From the NCBI GenBank assembly GCA_947476325.1, contig CANJPZ010000001.1, forward strand, positions 312,072-376,071: a stretch of 64,000 nt of DNA. Direction: 5' to 3'. Shown one piece after another: positions 16,193 to 27,306 of the stretch (positions are counted from its first letter, which is position 1; each line of letters starts with the position of its first letter). The position numbers and the translations under genes were made by a program. The DNA is from Caulobacteraceae bacterium (GTDB lineage Bacteria; Pseudomonadota; Alphaproteobacteria; Caulobacterales; Caulobacteraceae). The notes beneath the pieces are model-generated. The model was not told where the DNA came from, searched no databases, and saw nothing but the letters and a program-made list of their open reading frames with translations.

Positions 16193-17663
16193 GGGCGAAG
16201 GCCGAGCCGGCCAGGAACCAGACGATCGCGTCACTGGCCGGCCGGGATTTCACCACCACCACCGGTTGCGGTTCGCGCTCCGCGAGGCGGACGATGGCGC
16301 GGGCGGCGGCGACGATCTCTTCGGCGTAACCCTTGACGCGGGCGACCGGCGACAGCTCGCGGCGGATATAGCGCTCGACGATCGGGCTGGCTGCGGCCCA
16401 CAGATCCAGGTCCGGGTGGAGCCGGCGGGCGACGCCCTCGACGGCGACCATGGTCTTTTGCAGCAGCACCAGTTCGGGACGCAGGTGCATGTCGAACAGG
16501 GCGGTAATCTCGAACAGCTGGGTCAGCAGCCGGCCCATGGAGACGCTTTCAGCTGCCCGTCCAATGACCGGCTCGCCGACCGAGCGCAGCGCCTGGGCGA
16601 ACAGCTCCAGCGACTGGGATTTCGGCACATAACCGGCCTCGAAGTGCGCCCGCGCGACCCGGATATAGTCGCGGGTGATAAAGCCCCACAAAATCTCGGC
16701 CAGGTAGCGCCGCTCGTTCGGCCCGATACGGCCGATGATCCCGAAATCGACGGCGATCAGCCGGTCCGGCGCCTCGATGAACAGATTGCCCTCATGCAGG
16801 TCAGCATGAAAAACGCCGTGGTCCAGGGCCTGGGCCAGAAAGGCTCGGATCAGCTTGATAGCGGCTGAATGACGATCCAGGCCCGGCAGGGTGAGGGCCG
16901 CTGGATCCGAAAGCGGCGTACTTTCCACCCACTCCAGGGTCATGACCCGGCGACCGACACCCTCCCAGATCACGCCCGGTGCACTGATGAACCCGTCCTT
17001 GGCCATCACCGCCTTGAGCTCGTCGGCCCCTCCGGCTTCAAGACGAAGGTCTGTCTCAAGCTCCAGAGAACGGATAACGGTCTGCGCTAGGGCAATGGGC
17101 TCCAGTCGGTGGGCGACAGGGACGTGGCGGTCGGCCAGACGGGCGGCCAGGGCCAGGACCCGCGCATCGCGGGCGATCCGCGCCTCAATGCCGGGCCGCA
17201 GCACCTTGACCGCCACCTTTCGGCCGTTCAGCAGGACGGCCGGGTGGGCCTGGGCGACCGACGCCGCCGCAATCGGCGGATCGATGGAGGCGAACAGGGC
17301 CTCGGGCGGTTTGCCCAGAGCGCGCTCAATCTCCGCCCGCGCCACAGCCAGGGGGAAGGGCTCCAGCTTGTCCTTCAGGTGAGACAGATCGTCCGAAAAC
17401 ACATCCCCGAAAATATCAGCCCGGGTTGAGAGCAACTGCCCCAGCTTGATCGCCGCCGGTCCCAGGCCCTCCAGCACGTGCGCCAGACGCTCGCCGGGGC
17501 GACCCGCGCGGCTTGCACGCCCGGAGAACAGCCGCAGGGTCCGGGCTACTACCAGCACCCCGCCGGGCAGAAAGGCATCGATCTCACGGGGCAATAGTGC
17601 GTCAGCGCGCACCAGCCGCCAGCCGGCTCCGATCAGCCGTACGAACGACGCCGGATCGCTCAA
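16146..17663 (-). CDS. ubiB: Ubiquinone biosynthesis kinase-like protein UbiB
   Basis: Atypical ADCK/ABC1 protein required for ubiquinone synthesis; it probably acts as an ATPase on lipid intermediates rather than as the hydroxylase it was once named for. The family KxGQ motif ([14 protein letters not shown]), [10 protein letters not shown] lysine region, [10 protein letters not shown] and [11 protein letters not shown] are present, and a C-terminal hydrophobic helix anchors it to the membrane. Length is 505 residues. I place the start at TTG 17663, which overlaps the ubiE TGA stop (TTGA) and begins with the family-typical [11 protein letters not shown]. The frame continues upstream only inside ubiE. 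Confidence 0.93.
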   Translation of the reverse strand: MSDPASFVRLIGAGWRLVRADALLPREIDAFLPGGVLVVARTLRLFSGRASRAGRPGERLAHVLEGLGPAAIKLGQLLSTRADIFGDVFSDDLSHLKDKLEPFPLAVARAEIERALGKPPEALFASIDPPIAAASVAQAHPAVLLNGRKVAVKVLRPGIEARIARDARVLALAARLADRHVPVAHRLEPIALAQTVIRSLELETDLRLEAGGADELKAVMAKDGFISAPGVIWEGVGRRVMTLEWVESTPLSDPAALTLPGLDRHSAAIKLIRAFLAQALDHGVFHADLHEGNLFIEAPDRLIAVDFGIIGRIGPNERRYLAEILWGFITRDYIRVARAHFEAGYVPKSQSLELFAQALRSVGEPVIGRAAESVSMGRLLTQLFEITALFDMHLRPELVLLQKTMVAVEGVARRLHPDLDLWAAASPIVERYIRRELSPVARVKGYAEEIVAAARAIVRLAEREPQPVVVVKSRPASDAIVWFLAGSAFALSLGTIVLLWIFRTR

Positions 17664-18430
17664 ACCGCCCAGCCGTGGTGCAGGGCGGCGACGCCGCCGG
17701 TGTAATTGGTCCAGCCGACGTTTGAAAAGCCGGCGTCGCGCATCATGGCGGCGAACGCCGCCTGCGCGGGAAAGCGGCGAATGCTCTCGACCAGATACTG
17801 GTAGGAGGCCCGGTCTTTCGCCACCAGCTCGCCCATGGCCGGAATGACCTTGAACGAATAGGCGTCGTAGGCCTTCTGCAGGGCTTCGGTAACCGGCCGC
17901 GAGAACTCCAGGCACAGGAATCGCCCACCGGGCTTCAGCACCCTGCGCGCTTCAGCCAGGGCGCCGGCGATATCGGTGACATTGCGGATGCCGAACGAGA
18001 TCACATAGGCGTCTGCGCAGGCGTCCGGCAACGGCAGCCGTTGAGCATCGCCGACGCCCCAGACGATGGCCGGGTCAAACGGCTTCGTCCGTCCCGCTGC
18101 GACCATTTCGGCGTTGTAGTCGATGACCATGATCTTCGCGGCCCCGCCGCCCCGCCGCTTGCGCGCCCTGTCGGCCAGCCTGGCGAACCGCCGCGCCATG
18201 TCGCCGGTGCCCCCGGCGCAGTCGACGATGAACTCGCCGGGCTGAGGGTTGAGACGGGCTGCGGCCATGTCTTTCCACACCCGGTGGACGCCGGCGCTCA
18301 TGACATCGTTCATGACGTCATAGCTTGAGGCCACGGAATCGAAGACGCCGCGCACCAGGCCGGCCTTGTCGCGCGCATCGACGTCTTGGAAGCCGAAGGT
18401 GGCCTTGCTGTCAGGGGCGGCGGTGCTCAT
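17660..18430 (-). CDS. ubiE: Ubiquinone/menaquinone C-methyltransferase UbiE
   Basis: SAM-dependent C-methylation of the quinone ring in ubiquinone synthesis. The 256-residue enzyme shows [23 protein letters not shown] near the N-terminus (typical UbiE opening), the SAM motif [11 protein letters not shown], the DYNAEM post-I region and the C-terminal signature [16 protein letters not shown]. It is the first gene of the ubiE-ubiB operon, with coupling by a 4-base overlap. It is divergent from mutM, with 53 bases between their start codons. Confidence 0.96.
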   Translation of the reverse strand: MSTAAPDSKATFGFQDVDARDKAGLVRGVFDSVASSYDVMNDVMSAGVHRVWKDMAAARLNPQPGEFIVDCAGGTGDMARRFARLADRARKRRGGGAAKIMVIDYNAEMVAAGRTKPFDPAIVWGVGDAQRLPLPDACADAYVISFGIRNVTDIAGALAEARRVLKPGGRFLCLEFSRPVTEALQKAYDAYSFKVIPAMGELVAKDRASYQYLVESIRRFPAQAAFAAMMRDAGFSNVGWTNYTGGVAALHHGWAV

Positions 18431-18483
18431 GGGGCTTGCCTTTAGACCTTGCGCACGCGCCCGTCATCCGGGATGAGCCATTC

Positions 18484-19338
18484 ATGCCTGAATTGCCCGA
18501 GGTCGAAACGGTGCGGCGGGGCCTGGAGCCTGTGCTGGCCGGCGCTCGTCTGGCGCGCGTCGAGGCCCGCCGGCCCGACCTGCGCTTCCCCTTCCCGGAA
18601 GGCTTCGTCCAGCGCCTGTCGGGCGCCCGCATCCAGCGGCTGGAGCGGCGCGCGAAATATCTGCTCGCGCCTCTGGATCGGGGCGACACCCTGGTGATGC
18701 ACCTTGGCATGACGGGCCGCTTCGAGATCGAGGGCGGTGCGCGGCCGGGTGAATTCCACTACGCCAGTGCGCCAGATCCTAAACACGCCCATGTGCTGTT
18801 CGAGACCGAGGCGGGCGACAGGGTGACCTATTACGACCCGCGCCGGTTCGGCTTCATGGACCTGATCGCCACGGACCAGCTTGCCGCCCATCCCTGGTTC
18901 GCCGGCATGGGCCCTGAGCCGCTGGGTCCCGACTTTGACGAAGGCCTGTTGAAGCGCGCGTTCGTGGGCCGCAAACAGGGGCCCAAGACCCTGCTGCTCG
19001 ACCAGCGCGTGGTAGCGGGTCTGGGCAACATCTATGTGTGCGAGGCCCTGCACCGGGCCGGAATATCCCCGTTGAAGCCCGCTGGCTCGATCAAGACGTC
19101 CCGGCTTGCGCACCTCGCCACCGCCATCCGACAGGTGCTCGCCGAGGCCATCGAGGCGGGCGGCTCGACCCTGCGCGATTACGCCGCCGCCGACGGGGCG
19201 CTGGGTTATTTCCAGCACTGCTTCCGCGTCTATGGCCGCGAGGGTCAGGCCTGCCCGACGCCGGGCTGTGACGGCGTGATCGAGCGCCAGGTCCAGGCCG
19301 GCCGCTCAACCTTTTTCTGCCGCGTTTGCCAGCGATGA
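18484..19338 (+). CDS. mutM: Formamidopyrimidine-DNA glycosylase (Fpg/MutM)
   Basis: Bifunctional DNA glycosylase/AP lyase that removes 8-oxoguanine and formamidopyrimidines. The mature N-terminus is catalytic: P2 and E3 in [14 protein letters not shown]. The helix-two-turn-helix segment ([18 protein letters not shown]) and the C-terminal zinc finger ([10 protein letters not shown]...FFCRVCQR) are complete. Length is 284 residues. The frame is open to 18325, but catalysis requires Met-Pro at the N-terminus, which fixes the start at 18484. The stop overlaps the next gene (ATGA). Confidence 0.97.
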   Translation: MPELPEVETVRRGLEPVLAGARLARVEARRPDLRFPFPEGFVQRLSGARIQRLERRAKYLLAPLDRGDTLVMHLGMTGRFEIEGGARPGEFHYASAPDPKHAHVLFETEAGDRVTYYDPRRFGFMDLIATDQLAAHPWFAGMGPEPLGPDFDEGLLKRAFVGRKQGPKTLLLDQRVVAGLGNIYVCEALHRAGISPLKPAGSIKTSRLAHLATAIRQVLAEAIEAGGSTLRDYAAADGALGYFQHCFRVYGREGQACPTPGCDGVIERQVQAGRSTFFCRVCQR

Positions 19339-20210
19339 ACGCGCCCATGCGCCTTCCTGCCCTGATTGCCGCGGCCGTCGCGCTGCTGGCCGCCTGTTCG
19401 GCCCACGCCGAGCCGCCCGTTTGGGTCATTCGCGACGCAGACTCGACCATCACCCTGTTCGGCTCGGTCCACATCCTGCCGAAGGGTCAGGACTGGCAGC
19501 CGGAGGCGCTGAAGCGGGCCATCGCCGGGGCCGACGATCTGTGGTTCGAGGTGCCATTTGACGACGCCTCACGCCAGGCCAGTGGCGAGACCCTGGTCCG
19601 GCGCGGCATGTTGCTGGAAGGCCAGAGCCTGACGGCGATCATGGCGCCGGCCGATGTCGAGCGCCTGAGACGGATCGCGCCGGGTCTGGGCCAACCCGTC
19701 GCCTATTTCGACCGGATGGCGCCCTGGCTCGCCGACGTCTTCATCTCGCAACTTTATGTCAGTGCGCATGGCGGCGACCTGCAGGCCGGCGTCGAGGAGG
19801 TGCTGAACCACCAGGCGCCGCCCGGCGCCCGTCGCCGTGCCTTCGAAACTGCCGACCAGCAGATTTCCACCCTGGCGGACGCGCCCCGCGCTGACCAGCT
19901 GGCCAGCCTCGCCGAGACCCTGCGGTCCATCGAAGAGGAGCCCGGCGATTTTGACGCCATTGTCGGCCAATGGATGCGGGGCGACACCGCCGGCCTGATC
20001 CACGAGGCGCTGGACCCGCTCCAGAAGACGGCGCCCGGGATGTATGAGCGCCTGATCAGGGCGCGTAACGCGGCCTGGGTTCCGATTATCCGTGACCGGC
20101 TGGCGGGCAGTGGCGATACGGTAATGGTGGTCGGCGTCGGCCATCTGGTCGGCCCCGACAGTGTGCCTGCGATTCTTCGAGCGCGGGGCATCAGGGTCGA
20201 TGGCCCTTAA
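19335..20210 (+). CDS. TraB/GumN family exported protein
   Basis: A 291-residue TraB/GumN (Tiki-like) family protein. The N-terminal hydrophobic signal ends in LLAACSAHA, compatible with either a lipobox cleavage (LAAC) or ordinary cleavage after AHA. The family motif GSVHILP is at the start of the mature domain and the C-terminal [12 protein letters not shown] is also conserved; Tiki-type members use such His/Glu residues for metal-dependent proteolysis, but activity here is unproven. It overlaps mutM by four bases. As I recall, an enoyl-CoA hydratase-like gene occupies this position between mutM and rpsT in Caulobacter. Confidence 0.85.
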   Translation: MNAPMRLPALIAAAVALLAACSAHAEPPVWVIRDADSTITLFGSVHILPKGQDWQPEALKRAIAGADDLWFEVPFDDASRQASGETLVRRGMLLEGQSLTAIMAPADVERLRRIAPGLGQPVAYFDRMAPWLADVFISQLYVSAHGGDLQAGVEEVLNHQAPPGARRRAFETADQQISTLADAPRADQLASLAETLRSIEEEPGDFDAIVGQWMRGDTAGLIHEALDPLQKTAPGMYERLIRARNAAWVPIIRDRLAGSGDTVMVVGVGHLVGPDSVPAILRARGIRVDGP

Positions 20211-20313
20211 AGACCAAGAGTTCGCGTTGACGCAGGCGGGCCCTTTCGCTATAGGCGCGCCTTCTTGATTTTAGGCGTGGGCTATAAGCGCCCGCGCAGC
20301 AGAGGTTCTACGA

Positions 20314-20583
20314 ATGGCTAATACGCCCGGCTCCAAGAAGGCGATCCGCAAGATCGCTCGCCGCACTGAGGTCAACAAGGCGCGCCGCAGTCGCGTGCGG
20401 ACCTACCTGCGCAAGTTCGAGGAAGCCCTGACCGGCGGCGACGCCGCCGTGGCCAGGACCGCCTTCGTCCAGGCCCAGTCCGAGCTGATGCGCGCGGTTT
20501 CCAAGGGCGTGGTTCACAAGAACACCGGTTCGCGCAAAGTGTCGCGGCTGGCCGCCCAATTGAAAAAGCTAGGCGCCGCCTAG
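20314..20583 (+). CDS. rpsT: 30S ribosomal protein S20
   Basis: An 89-residue, strongly basic protein with the S20 pattern [13 protein letters not shown], followed by [16 protein letters not shown] and the C-terminal [18 protein letters not shown]. It binds 16S rRNA in the body of the small subunit. An AGAGG ribosome site precedes ATG 20314. It has its own rho-independent terminator (20639-20672). Placement directly upstream of dnaA is conserved in Caulobacter and supports the taxonomic call. Confidence 0.97.
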   Translation: MANTPGSKKAIRKIARRTEVNKARRSRVRTYLRKFEEALTGGDAAVARTAFVQAQSELMRAVSKGVVHKNTGSRKVSRLAAQLKKLGAA

Positions 20584-20638
20584 CAACCCGCCAGGGTTGA
20601 GTCCAATCTAACGCCCCTAGATTCTTGAACAATTTATG

Positions 20639-20672
20639 ACGCGCCCGGCCTGACACGCCTGGCGCGTTTTTC
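20639..20672 (+). terminator. Rho-independent terminator of rpsT
   Basis: Stem ACGCGCC (20639-20645) pairs with GGCGCGT (20661-20667), followed by TTTTTCTT. It ends the rpsT transcript and insulates dnaA. Confidence 0.85.
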
Positions 20673-20683
20673 TTGTCGTCACA

Positions 20684-20705
20684 GCAAATGGTTGTGACCA
20701 TTTGC
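20684..20705. repeat. Perfect 9-bp hairpin/palindrome upstream of dnaA
   Basis: GCAAATGGT (20684-20692) and ACCATTTGC (20697-20705) are perfect reverse complements around a TGTG loop. A run of nine T starts nine bases later. It could be a second terminator-like structure or a repressor/activator site in the dnaA control region. Confidence 0.55.
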
Positions 20706-20907
20706 CACCCTGAATTTTTTTTTCGTGACAGTTTTCTTAAGCGGTTGAAGGGCCTGTCCAGAGTCAACATCGATGTTCGCGAATCATCTCGGATTCTCCC
20801 ATTGACCGTGCCCATCGGACGGCTATCGTAAAGACCAGAGACGAGCTTCCCCGGTTGGAATACATGGCCCAAGGGCCAAGGCGGGCGTCGGGTAAGCTAC
20901 TGTATAT

Positions 20908-20930
20908 GTTGTAAAAAAATTGGATACAAC
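20908..20930. promoter_or_regulatory. Small inverted repeat near the dnaA start
   Basis: GTTGTA (20908-20913) and TACAAC (20925-20930) flank an A-rich 11-base spacer, about 50 bases before the dnaA ATG. AT-rich and symmetric, so it may overlap the promoter or 5' UTR; function unproven. Confidence 0.3.
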
Positions 20931-20981
20931 GAGGGTTTGACGTCCAGCCTCTATGGGCTGGGCGACGGGCGGGGCATTGAA

Positions 20982-22418
20982 ATGGCTATCGCGGAAAGAA
21001 CGGGGAGCGGACAGGTGTCGCCGGTAAGCATCTGGACCACGGCTTGCGTCACCCTGAGGGGCGAACTGGGCGCTGATGCGTTCGGCTCATGGCTGGGACA
21101 GGCGGCTTTGCGCCAGGACCGTGACGGCGCGGTCATCCTGGTGACGCCGACGGGAATTGCACGCGACTGGATTCGCCGCAACGCTTGGCGCCGCATCCAG
21201 GAGTTGTGGAGCCAGAACGATCCGGAAGGTCGCGATCTGAGCCTCAAGTCACGGATCGAGTTCGATTCTGTCGCCCGGACCGGCCATTCCGAGGCCTATC
21301 TGGAAACCGCCGATCCGGTGTCGTCCGACGTTCCGCATCTGGCGCCGGCCCGCGCAGGCGGCGCCTCGACCGCGCCGGTCCCGGGTCTGCAGGATCGCCT
21401 GACCTTTTCGACCTTTGTACCCGGCGCGCCCAACGAGTTCGCCTATGCCGTGGCCCGCCGGGTGGCCTCCTGGTCGGACGGGCACTTTAATCCGGTGCTG
21501 TTCCATGGGCCTTACGGTTTTGGCAAAACCCACCTTTTGAACGCCATCGCCCATGAAGCGACGCGCGCGGCGCCTGAGCGCAAGGTAGTCTATCTGACCG
21601 CCGAGCGGTTCCTGTCGACCTTTGTGCGCGCCATCCAGGATCGCCGCACCGCCTCGTTCAAGGACACTCTGCGCGATGCAGACCTTCTGCTCATCGACGA
21701 TGTGCACTTCATCGCCGGCAAGCAATCGACCCAGGAAGAGCTGTTTCACACCCTCACCGCCCTGATGGAAGATGGCCGCCGGGTGGTGTTCACCTCGGAC
21801 CGCGCACCCGTTGATCTGACCGAGATGGAGCCGCGCCTGCGCAGTCACCTGCAGGCGGGTCTGGTTTGCGGCATTGAGGCGGCCGACCGTCCCTTGCGCC
21901 TTGGAATCCTGGAAAAGAAACTTGAAGCCCTGGGCCGCTCTGTCGGTCTGACCGGCATGACCGTTCGCCCCGAAGTCCTTCAGTTCCTGGCCGACCGGTT
22001 CACCGACAGCGTTCGCGAAATGGAAGGCGCCTTGAACACCCTGATGGCGCGTCTTGGCGCCGGGGTCGCCAGTCTGTCCCTCGACGACGCCCAGGCCATT
22101 CTTCGTCCCAACCTGCGCGGCGGCGAGCGGCGGGTCACGGTTGACGAGATACAGAAGGCCACCGCCGAATACTATGGCCTCAAACAGGCCGATCTGATTT
22201 CCGAGCGCCGCCAGCGGGCCATCGCCCGGCCGCGCCAGGCGGCGATGTGGATCGCCAAACAGATCACCACCCGCTCCCTGCCCGACATCGGACGCCGGTT
22301 CGGCGGCCGCGATCACACCACGGTGCTGCACGCCGTGCGCCGGATCGAGGAGCTGAAGGCGGGCGATCCGGTGCTGGCCCGCGACCTGGAAACCCTGGTC
22401 CGGAAACTGCGTGGATAA
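20982..22418 (+). CDS. dnaA: Chromosomal replication initiator protein DnaA
   Basis: AAA+ initiator that binds DnaA boxes and melts the origin. The 478 residues include domain I (WTTACVTLRGELGADAFGSW), the Walker A loop FHGPYGFGKTHLL, Walker B LLIDDVHFIAGK, and the C-terminal domain IV with GGRDHTTVLHAVRRIE. The sequence is closely similar to Caulobacter DnaA, including the TPTGIARDWIRR block. I choose ATG 20982 because it gives a Caulobacter-like N-terminus; TTG 20937 in the same frame is an alternative. The upstream region carries five GANTC sites, suggesting methylation-linked cell-cycle control. dnaN, recF and gyrB follow in order. Confidence 0.97.
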   Translation: MAIAERTGSGQVSPVSIWTTACVTLRGELGADAFGSWLGQAALRQDRDGAVILVTPTGIARDWIRRNAWRRIQELWSQNDPEGRDLSLKSRIEFDSVARTGHSEAYLETADPVSSDVPHLAPARAGGASTAPVPGLQDRLTFSTFVPGAPNEFAYAVARRVASWSDGHFNPVLFHGPYGFGKTHLLNAIAHEATRAAPERKVVYLTAERFLSTFVRAIQDRRTASFKDTLRDADLLLIDDVHFIAGKQSTQEELFHTLTALMEDGRRVVFTSDRAPVDLTEMEPRLRSHLQAGLVCGIEAADRPLRLGILEKKLEALGRSVGLTGMTVRPEVLQFLADRFTDSVREMEGALNTLMARLGAGVASLSLDDAQAILRPNLRGGERRVTVDEIQKATAEYYGLKQADLISERRQRAIARPRQAAMWIAKQITTRSLPDIGRRFGGRDHTTVLHAVRRIEELKAGDPVLARDLETLVRKLRG

Positions 22419-22435
22419 AGCCCGTCTCAGGGCTT
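22418..22435 (+). repeat. Short hairpin at the end of dnaA
   Basis: AAGCCC (22418-22423) and GGGCTT (22430-22435) form a six-base stem just at the dnaA stop. It is followed by C residues, not T, so it is a weak terminator candidate or an mRNA 3'-end stabiliser between dnaA and dnaN. Confidence 0.35.
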
Positions 22436-22508
22436 CCCCCGCCGCCGGATTTGGATAAGCTCACCGCCCCAATGAGCTTGGCCCTTTGATCGAGACCGGA
22501 CGGACTTC

Positions 22509-23627
22509 ATGAAGTTGACCATCGAGCGCGCGGCGCTGTTGAAGGCGCTTGGGCATGTGCAAAGCGTGGTCGAGCGGCGCAATACCGTGCCGATCCTGTC
22601 CAATGTGCTGCTCTCGGCCGAGCGCGAGTATGTCGGCTTTTCCGCCACCGACCTCGACATGGAGATCGTCGACGAGACGCCCGCCAATGTCGAAGGCACC
22701 GGCCAGATCACCGCGCCGGCCCACACCCTCTATGAGATCGTCCGCAAGCTGCCCGAAGGCGCGGATGTGGCCCTGACCTACACGGGCGAGGATCCGCGCC
22801 TGACCGTCCAGGCTGGCCGCTCGCGCTTTAACCTTCCGGTCCTGCCGGCCGGCGACTTTCCGATCATGTCGTCCGACGGCCTGGGCAGCCGCATCACCAT
22901 CGGCGCCGCCGAACTGATCCGGCTGATCGACAAGACCCGTTTCGCCATTTCGACCGAAGAGACCCGCTATTACCTGAACGGCTTGTATCTCCACGTTGTG
23001 GTCGAGGACGGCGAGCCGCGCCTGCGCGCTGTGGCCACCGACGGCCACCGTCTGGCCCTGGCCGAAATGCCGGCCCCTGAAGGCTCGGCTGGATCACCCG
23101 GTGTGATCATTCCGCGCAAGACCATCCAGGAAGTGCGCCGCCTGCTGGATGACGCGGGCGAGACCATCGAGATGCAGGTCAGTCCCCAGAAGGTGAAATT
23201 CCAGTTCGGCCTGGCCGCCCTGACCTCAAAGGTCATCGACGGCTCCTTCCCCGACTATGTGCGGGTCATCCCCAAGGACAACCAGAAGGTCCTGCGCGTC
23301 GACAACGCCCTCTTTGCCGCCGCGGTCGATCGCGTGGCGACCATCTCGGCGGAAAAATCCCGTTCGGTGAAGATGGCAGTCGAGTCCGGCAAGATGGTGC
23401 TGACCGTGCGCAACATGGAAGCTGGCCAGGGCGTCGAGGAGCTGGAAATCGACTACGACGGCGAGCCGTTCGAGATCGGCTTCAATGCGCGCTACCTGCT
23501 GGATGTGGCGGGGCAAATCCATGGCTCCGAGGCCGAGTTCCGATTCGCCGATCCGGCGTCCCCGACCCTGGTTCTCGACCCCGACGATTCCGGCGTCCAG
23601 TACGTGCTGATGCCGCTGCGGGTCTAA
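22509..23627 (+). CDS. dnaN: DNA polymerase III subunit beta (sliding clamp)
   Basis: Ring-shaped processivity clamp that tethers DNA polymerase III and other repair factors. The 372-residue protein shows the three-domain clamp layout: MKLTIERAALLKALGHVQSVVERRNTVPILSNVLL, FSATDLDMEI, TRYYLNGLYL and the closing YVLMPLRV that forms part of the hydrophobic peptide-binding pocket. It lies 90 bases downstream of dnaA with its own ATG in a good context, and is followed by recF after 48 bases. Confidence 0.98.
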   Translation: MKLTIERAALLKALGHVQSVVERRNTVPILSNVLLSAEREYVGFSATDLDMEIVDETPANVEGTGQITAPAHTLYEIVRKLPEGADVALTYTGEDPRLTVQAGRSRFNLPVLPAGDFPIMSSDGLGSRITIGAAELIRLIDKTRFAISTEETRYYLNGLYLHVVVEDGEPRLRAVATDGHRLALAEMPAPEGSAGSPGVIIPRKTIQEVRRLLDDAGETIEMQVSPQKVKFQFGLAALTSKVIDGSFPDYVRVIPKDNQKVLRVDNALFAAAVDRVATISAEKSRSVKMAVESGKMVLTVRNMEAGQGVEELEIDYDGEPFEIGFNARYLLDVAGQIHGSEAEFRFADPASPTLVLDPDDSGVQYVLMPLRV

Positions 23628-23675
23628 ACTTGCCGCTCATTTCCCGTCGCGGGGATGAGCGGGTATTAGTGACCC

Positions 23676-24791
23676 GTGCGCGCAGTCCTCACATCTCTCA
23701 TCCTCACCGATTTCCGCTCGTACGACCGCGCGAGCCTTACCACCCATGGCCGCACCACCTACCTCTTCGGCCCCAATGGTGCGGGCAAGACCAACCTCCT
23801 CGAAGCCATCAGCTTCCTGACTCCCGGTCGGGGTCTTCGTGGCGCGCCGGCGCCCGAGGTGGGCCGCAGGCTGCCCGGCGAGACCAGGGGCCGCGCCTGG
23901 GCCGTCTCGGCGGCCATCGGCGGGGATGAGGGCGAGGCCCAGGTCGGAACCGGTCTGGAGGCCCCTGACGCGCTGCGACGCAGTGTGCGGATCGAAGGCG
24001 AGGCCGTACCGCCCGGGCGGCTGTCCGACATTATCCGCCTGGTCTGGCTGACGCCCCAGCAGGACCGCCTGTTCCTCGACGGCGCCGCCGACCGGCGCCG
24101 GTTCTTCGACCGTCTGGTGTTCGCCGCCGAACCCGTCCACGCCACCCACGTCGCCGCCTACGACAAGGCCATGCGCGAGCGTAACGCCGTGCTGGCGGCC
24201 GAAGCGCCCGATCCGGTCTGGCTGGACGCCCTGGAGGCGCGCATGGCGCAAAGCGGCGTCGCCATGGCGCAGGCCCGCGCCCTCACCCTTGAGGCGCTGC
24301 AGGCCGAGATCGACGCGCGCCATGACCGGCCGTTCCCAAGGGGGCGGTTGTCCCTGTCCGGCGATTTCGGGGCAGGGTTCGAACCCCTCGAATTGACTCG
24401 CCTTTTCGCCCAGGCGCGGGGCCGGGACGCGGCCGCCGGGCGCACGCTTTCAGGCCCTCACCGGGGTGATCTGGAGGTGGTTCACCAGGTGCGCGACCGT
24501 CCCGCCGCCGAATGTTCGACCGGCGAGCAGAAGGCCTTGATTCTAAATCTCGTTTTGGCGCAGGCGTCGCGACTTTCCCGTGTCATTTCCGAGCCGAATC
24601 CTGTAATACTTCTGGATGAAGTCGCCGCCCATCTGGACCAGTCCCGAAGGGCGGCATTGTTCGATGAAATCGAGGCGCTGGGCCTGCAGGCCTTCCTGAC
24701 GGGAACCGACCAGTCGCTGTTTGAGGAATTGAAGGGCAGGGCCCTCGGCGTCCGCGTCGAAGAGGGCCAACTGACCCCTCTGGAAGACTGA
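23676..24791 (+). CDS. recF: DNA replication and repair protein RecF
   Basis: SMC-like ATPase that helps load RecA at gaps and restart forks. The 371 residues contain the N-terminal [12 protein letters not shown], the Walker A loop [16 protein letters not shown], the ABC signature segment [19 protein letters not shown] and the Walker B-like [12 protein letters not shown]. The start codon is GTG at 23676. The TGA stop is immediately followed by the gyrB ATG with no gap, so gyrB translation is probably coupled. Confidence 0.96.
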   Translation: MRAVLTSLILTDFRSYDRASLTTHGRTTYLFGPNGAGKTNLLEAISFLTPGRGLRGAPAPEVGRRLPGETRGRAWAVSAAIGGDEGEAQVGTGLEAPDALRRSVRIEGEAVPPGRLSDIIRLVWLTPQQDRLFLDGAADRRRFFDRLVFAAEPVHATHVAAYDKAMRERNAVLAAEAPDPVWLDALEARMAQSGVAMAQARALTLEALQAEIDARHDRPFPRGRLSLSGDFGAGFEPLELTRLFAQARGRDAAAGRTLSGPHRGDLEVVHQVRDRPAAECSTGEQKALILNLVLAQASRLSRVISEPNPVILLDEVAAHLDQSRRAALFDEIEALGLQAFLTGTDQSLFEELKGRALGVRVEEGQLTPLED

Positions 24792-27233
<2,442 letters not shown>

Positions 27234-27306
27234 ATCCGTTCCAGCTTTGACAGGGCCAGGAACAATGTTCAGACAAATCCGGACGGCATTCTGACGGAGC
27301 ACTCCC

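Larger units (their letters stand above)
20584..20981. promoter_or_regulatory. dnaA upstream region with five GANTC sites
   Basis: About 400 bases without a gene. It holds the rpsT terminator, a perfect hairpin (20684-20705), a long T-run (20714-20722), a small inverted repeat (20908-20930), and five GANTC motifs at 20599, 20620, 20761, 20781 and 20792. GANTC is the target of the CcrM adenine methyltransferase; in Caulobacter, methylation of the dnaA promoter times dnaA transcription. I see no exact DnaA boxes, so I do not call an origin here. Confidence 0.65.

Noticed and set aside
20737..20755. CtrA-like site TTAAGCGGTTGAA upstream of dnaA
   Set aside because: Spacing and second half-site do not match TTAA-N7-TTAA.
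20584..20981. Replication origin next to dnaA
   Set aside because: No cluster of DnaA boxes or AT-rich unwinding region seen; in Caulobacter the origin is elsewhere, near but not at dnaA.
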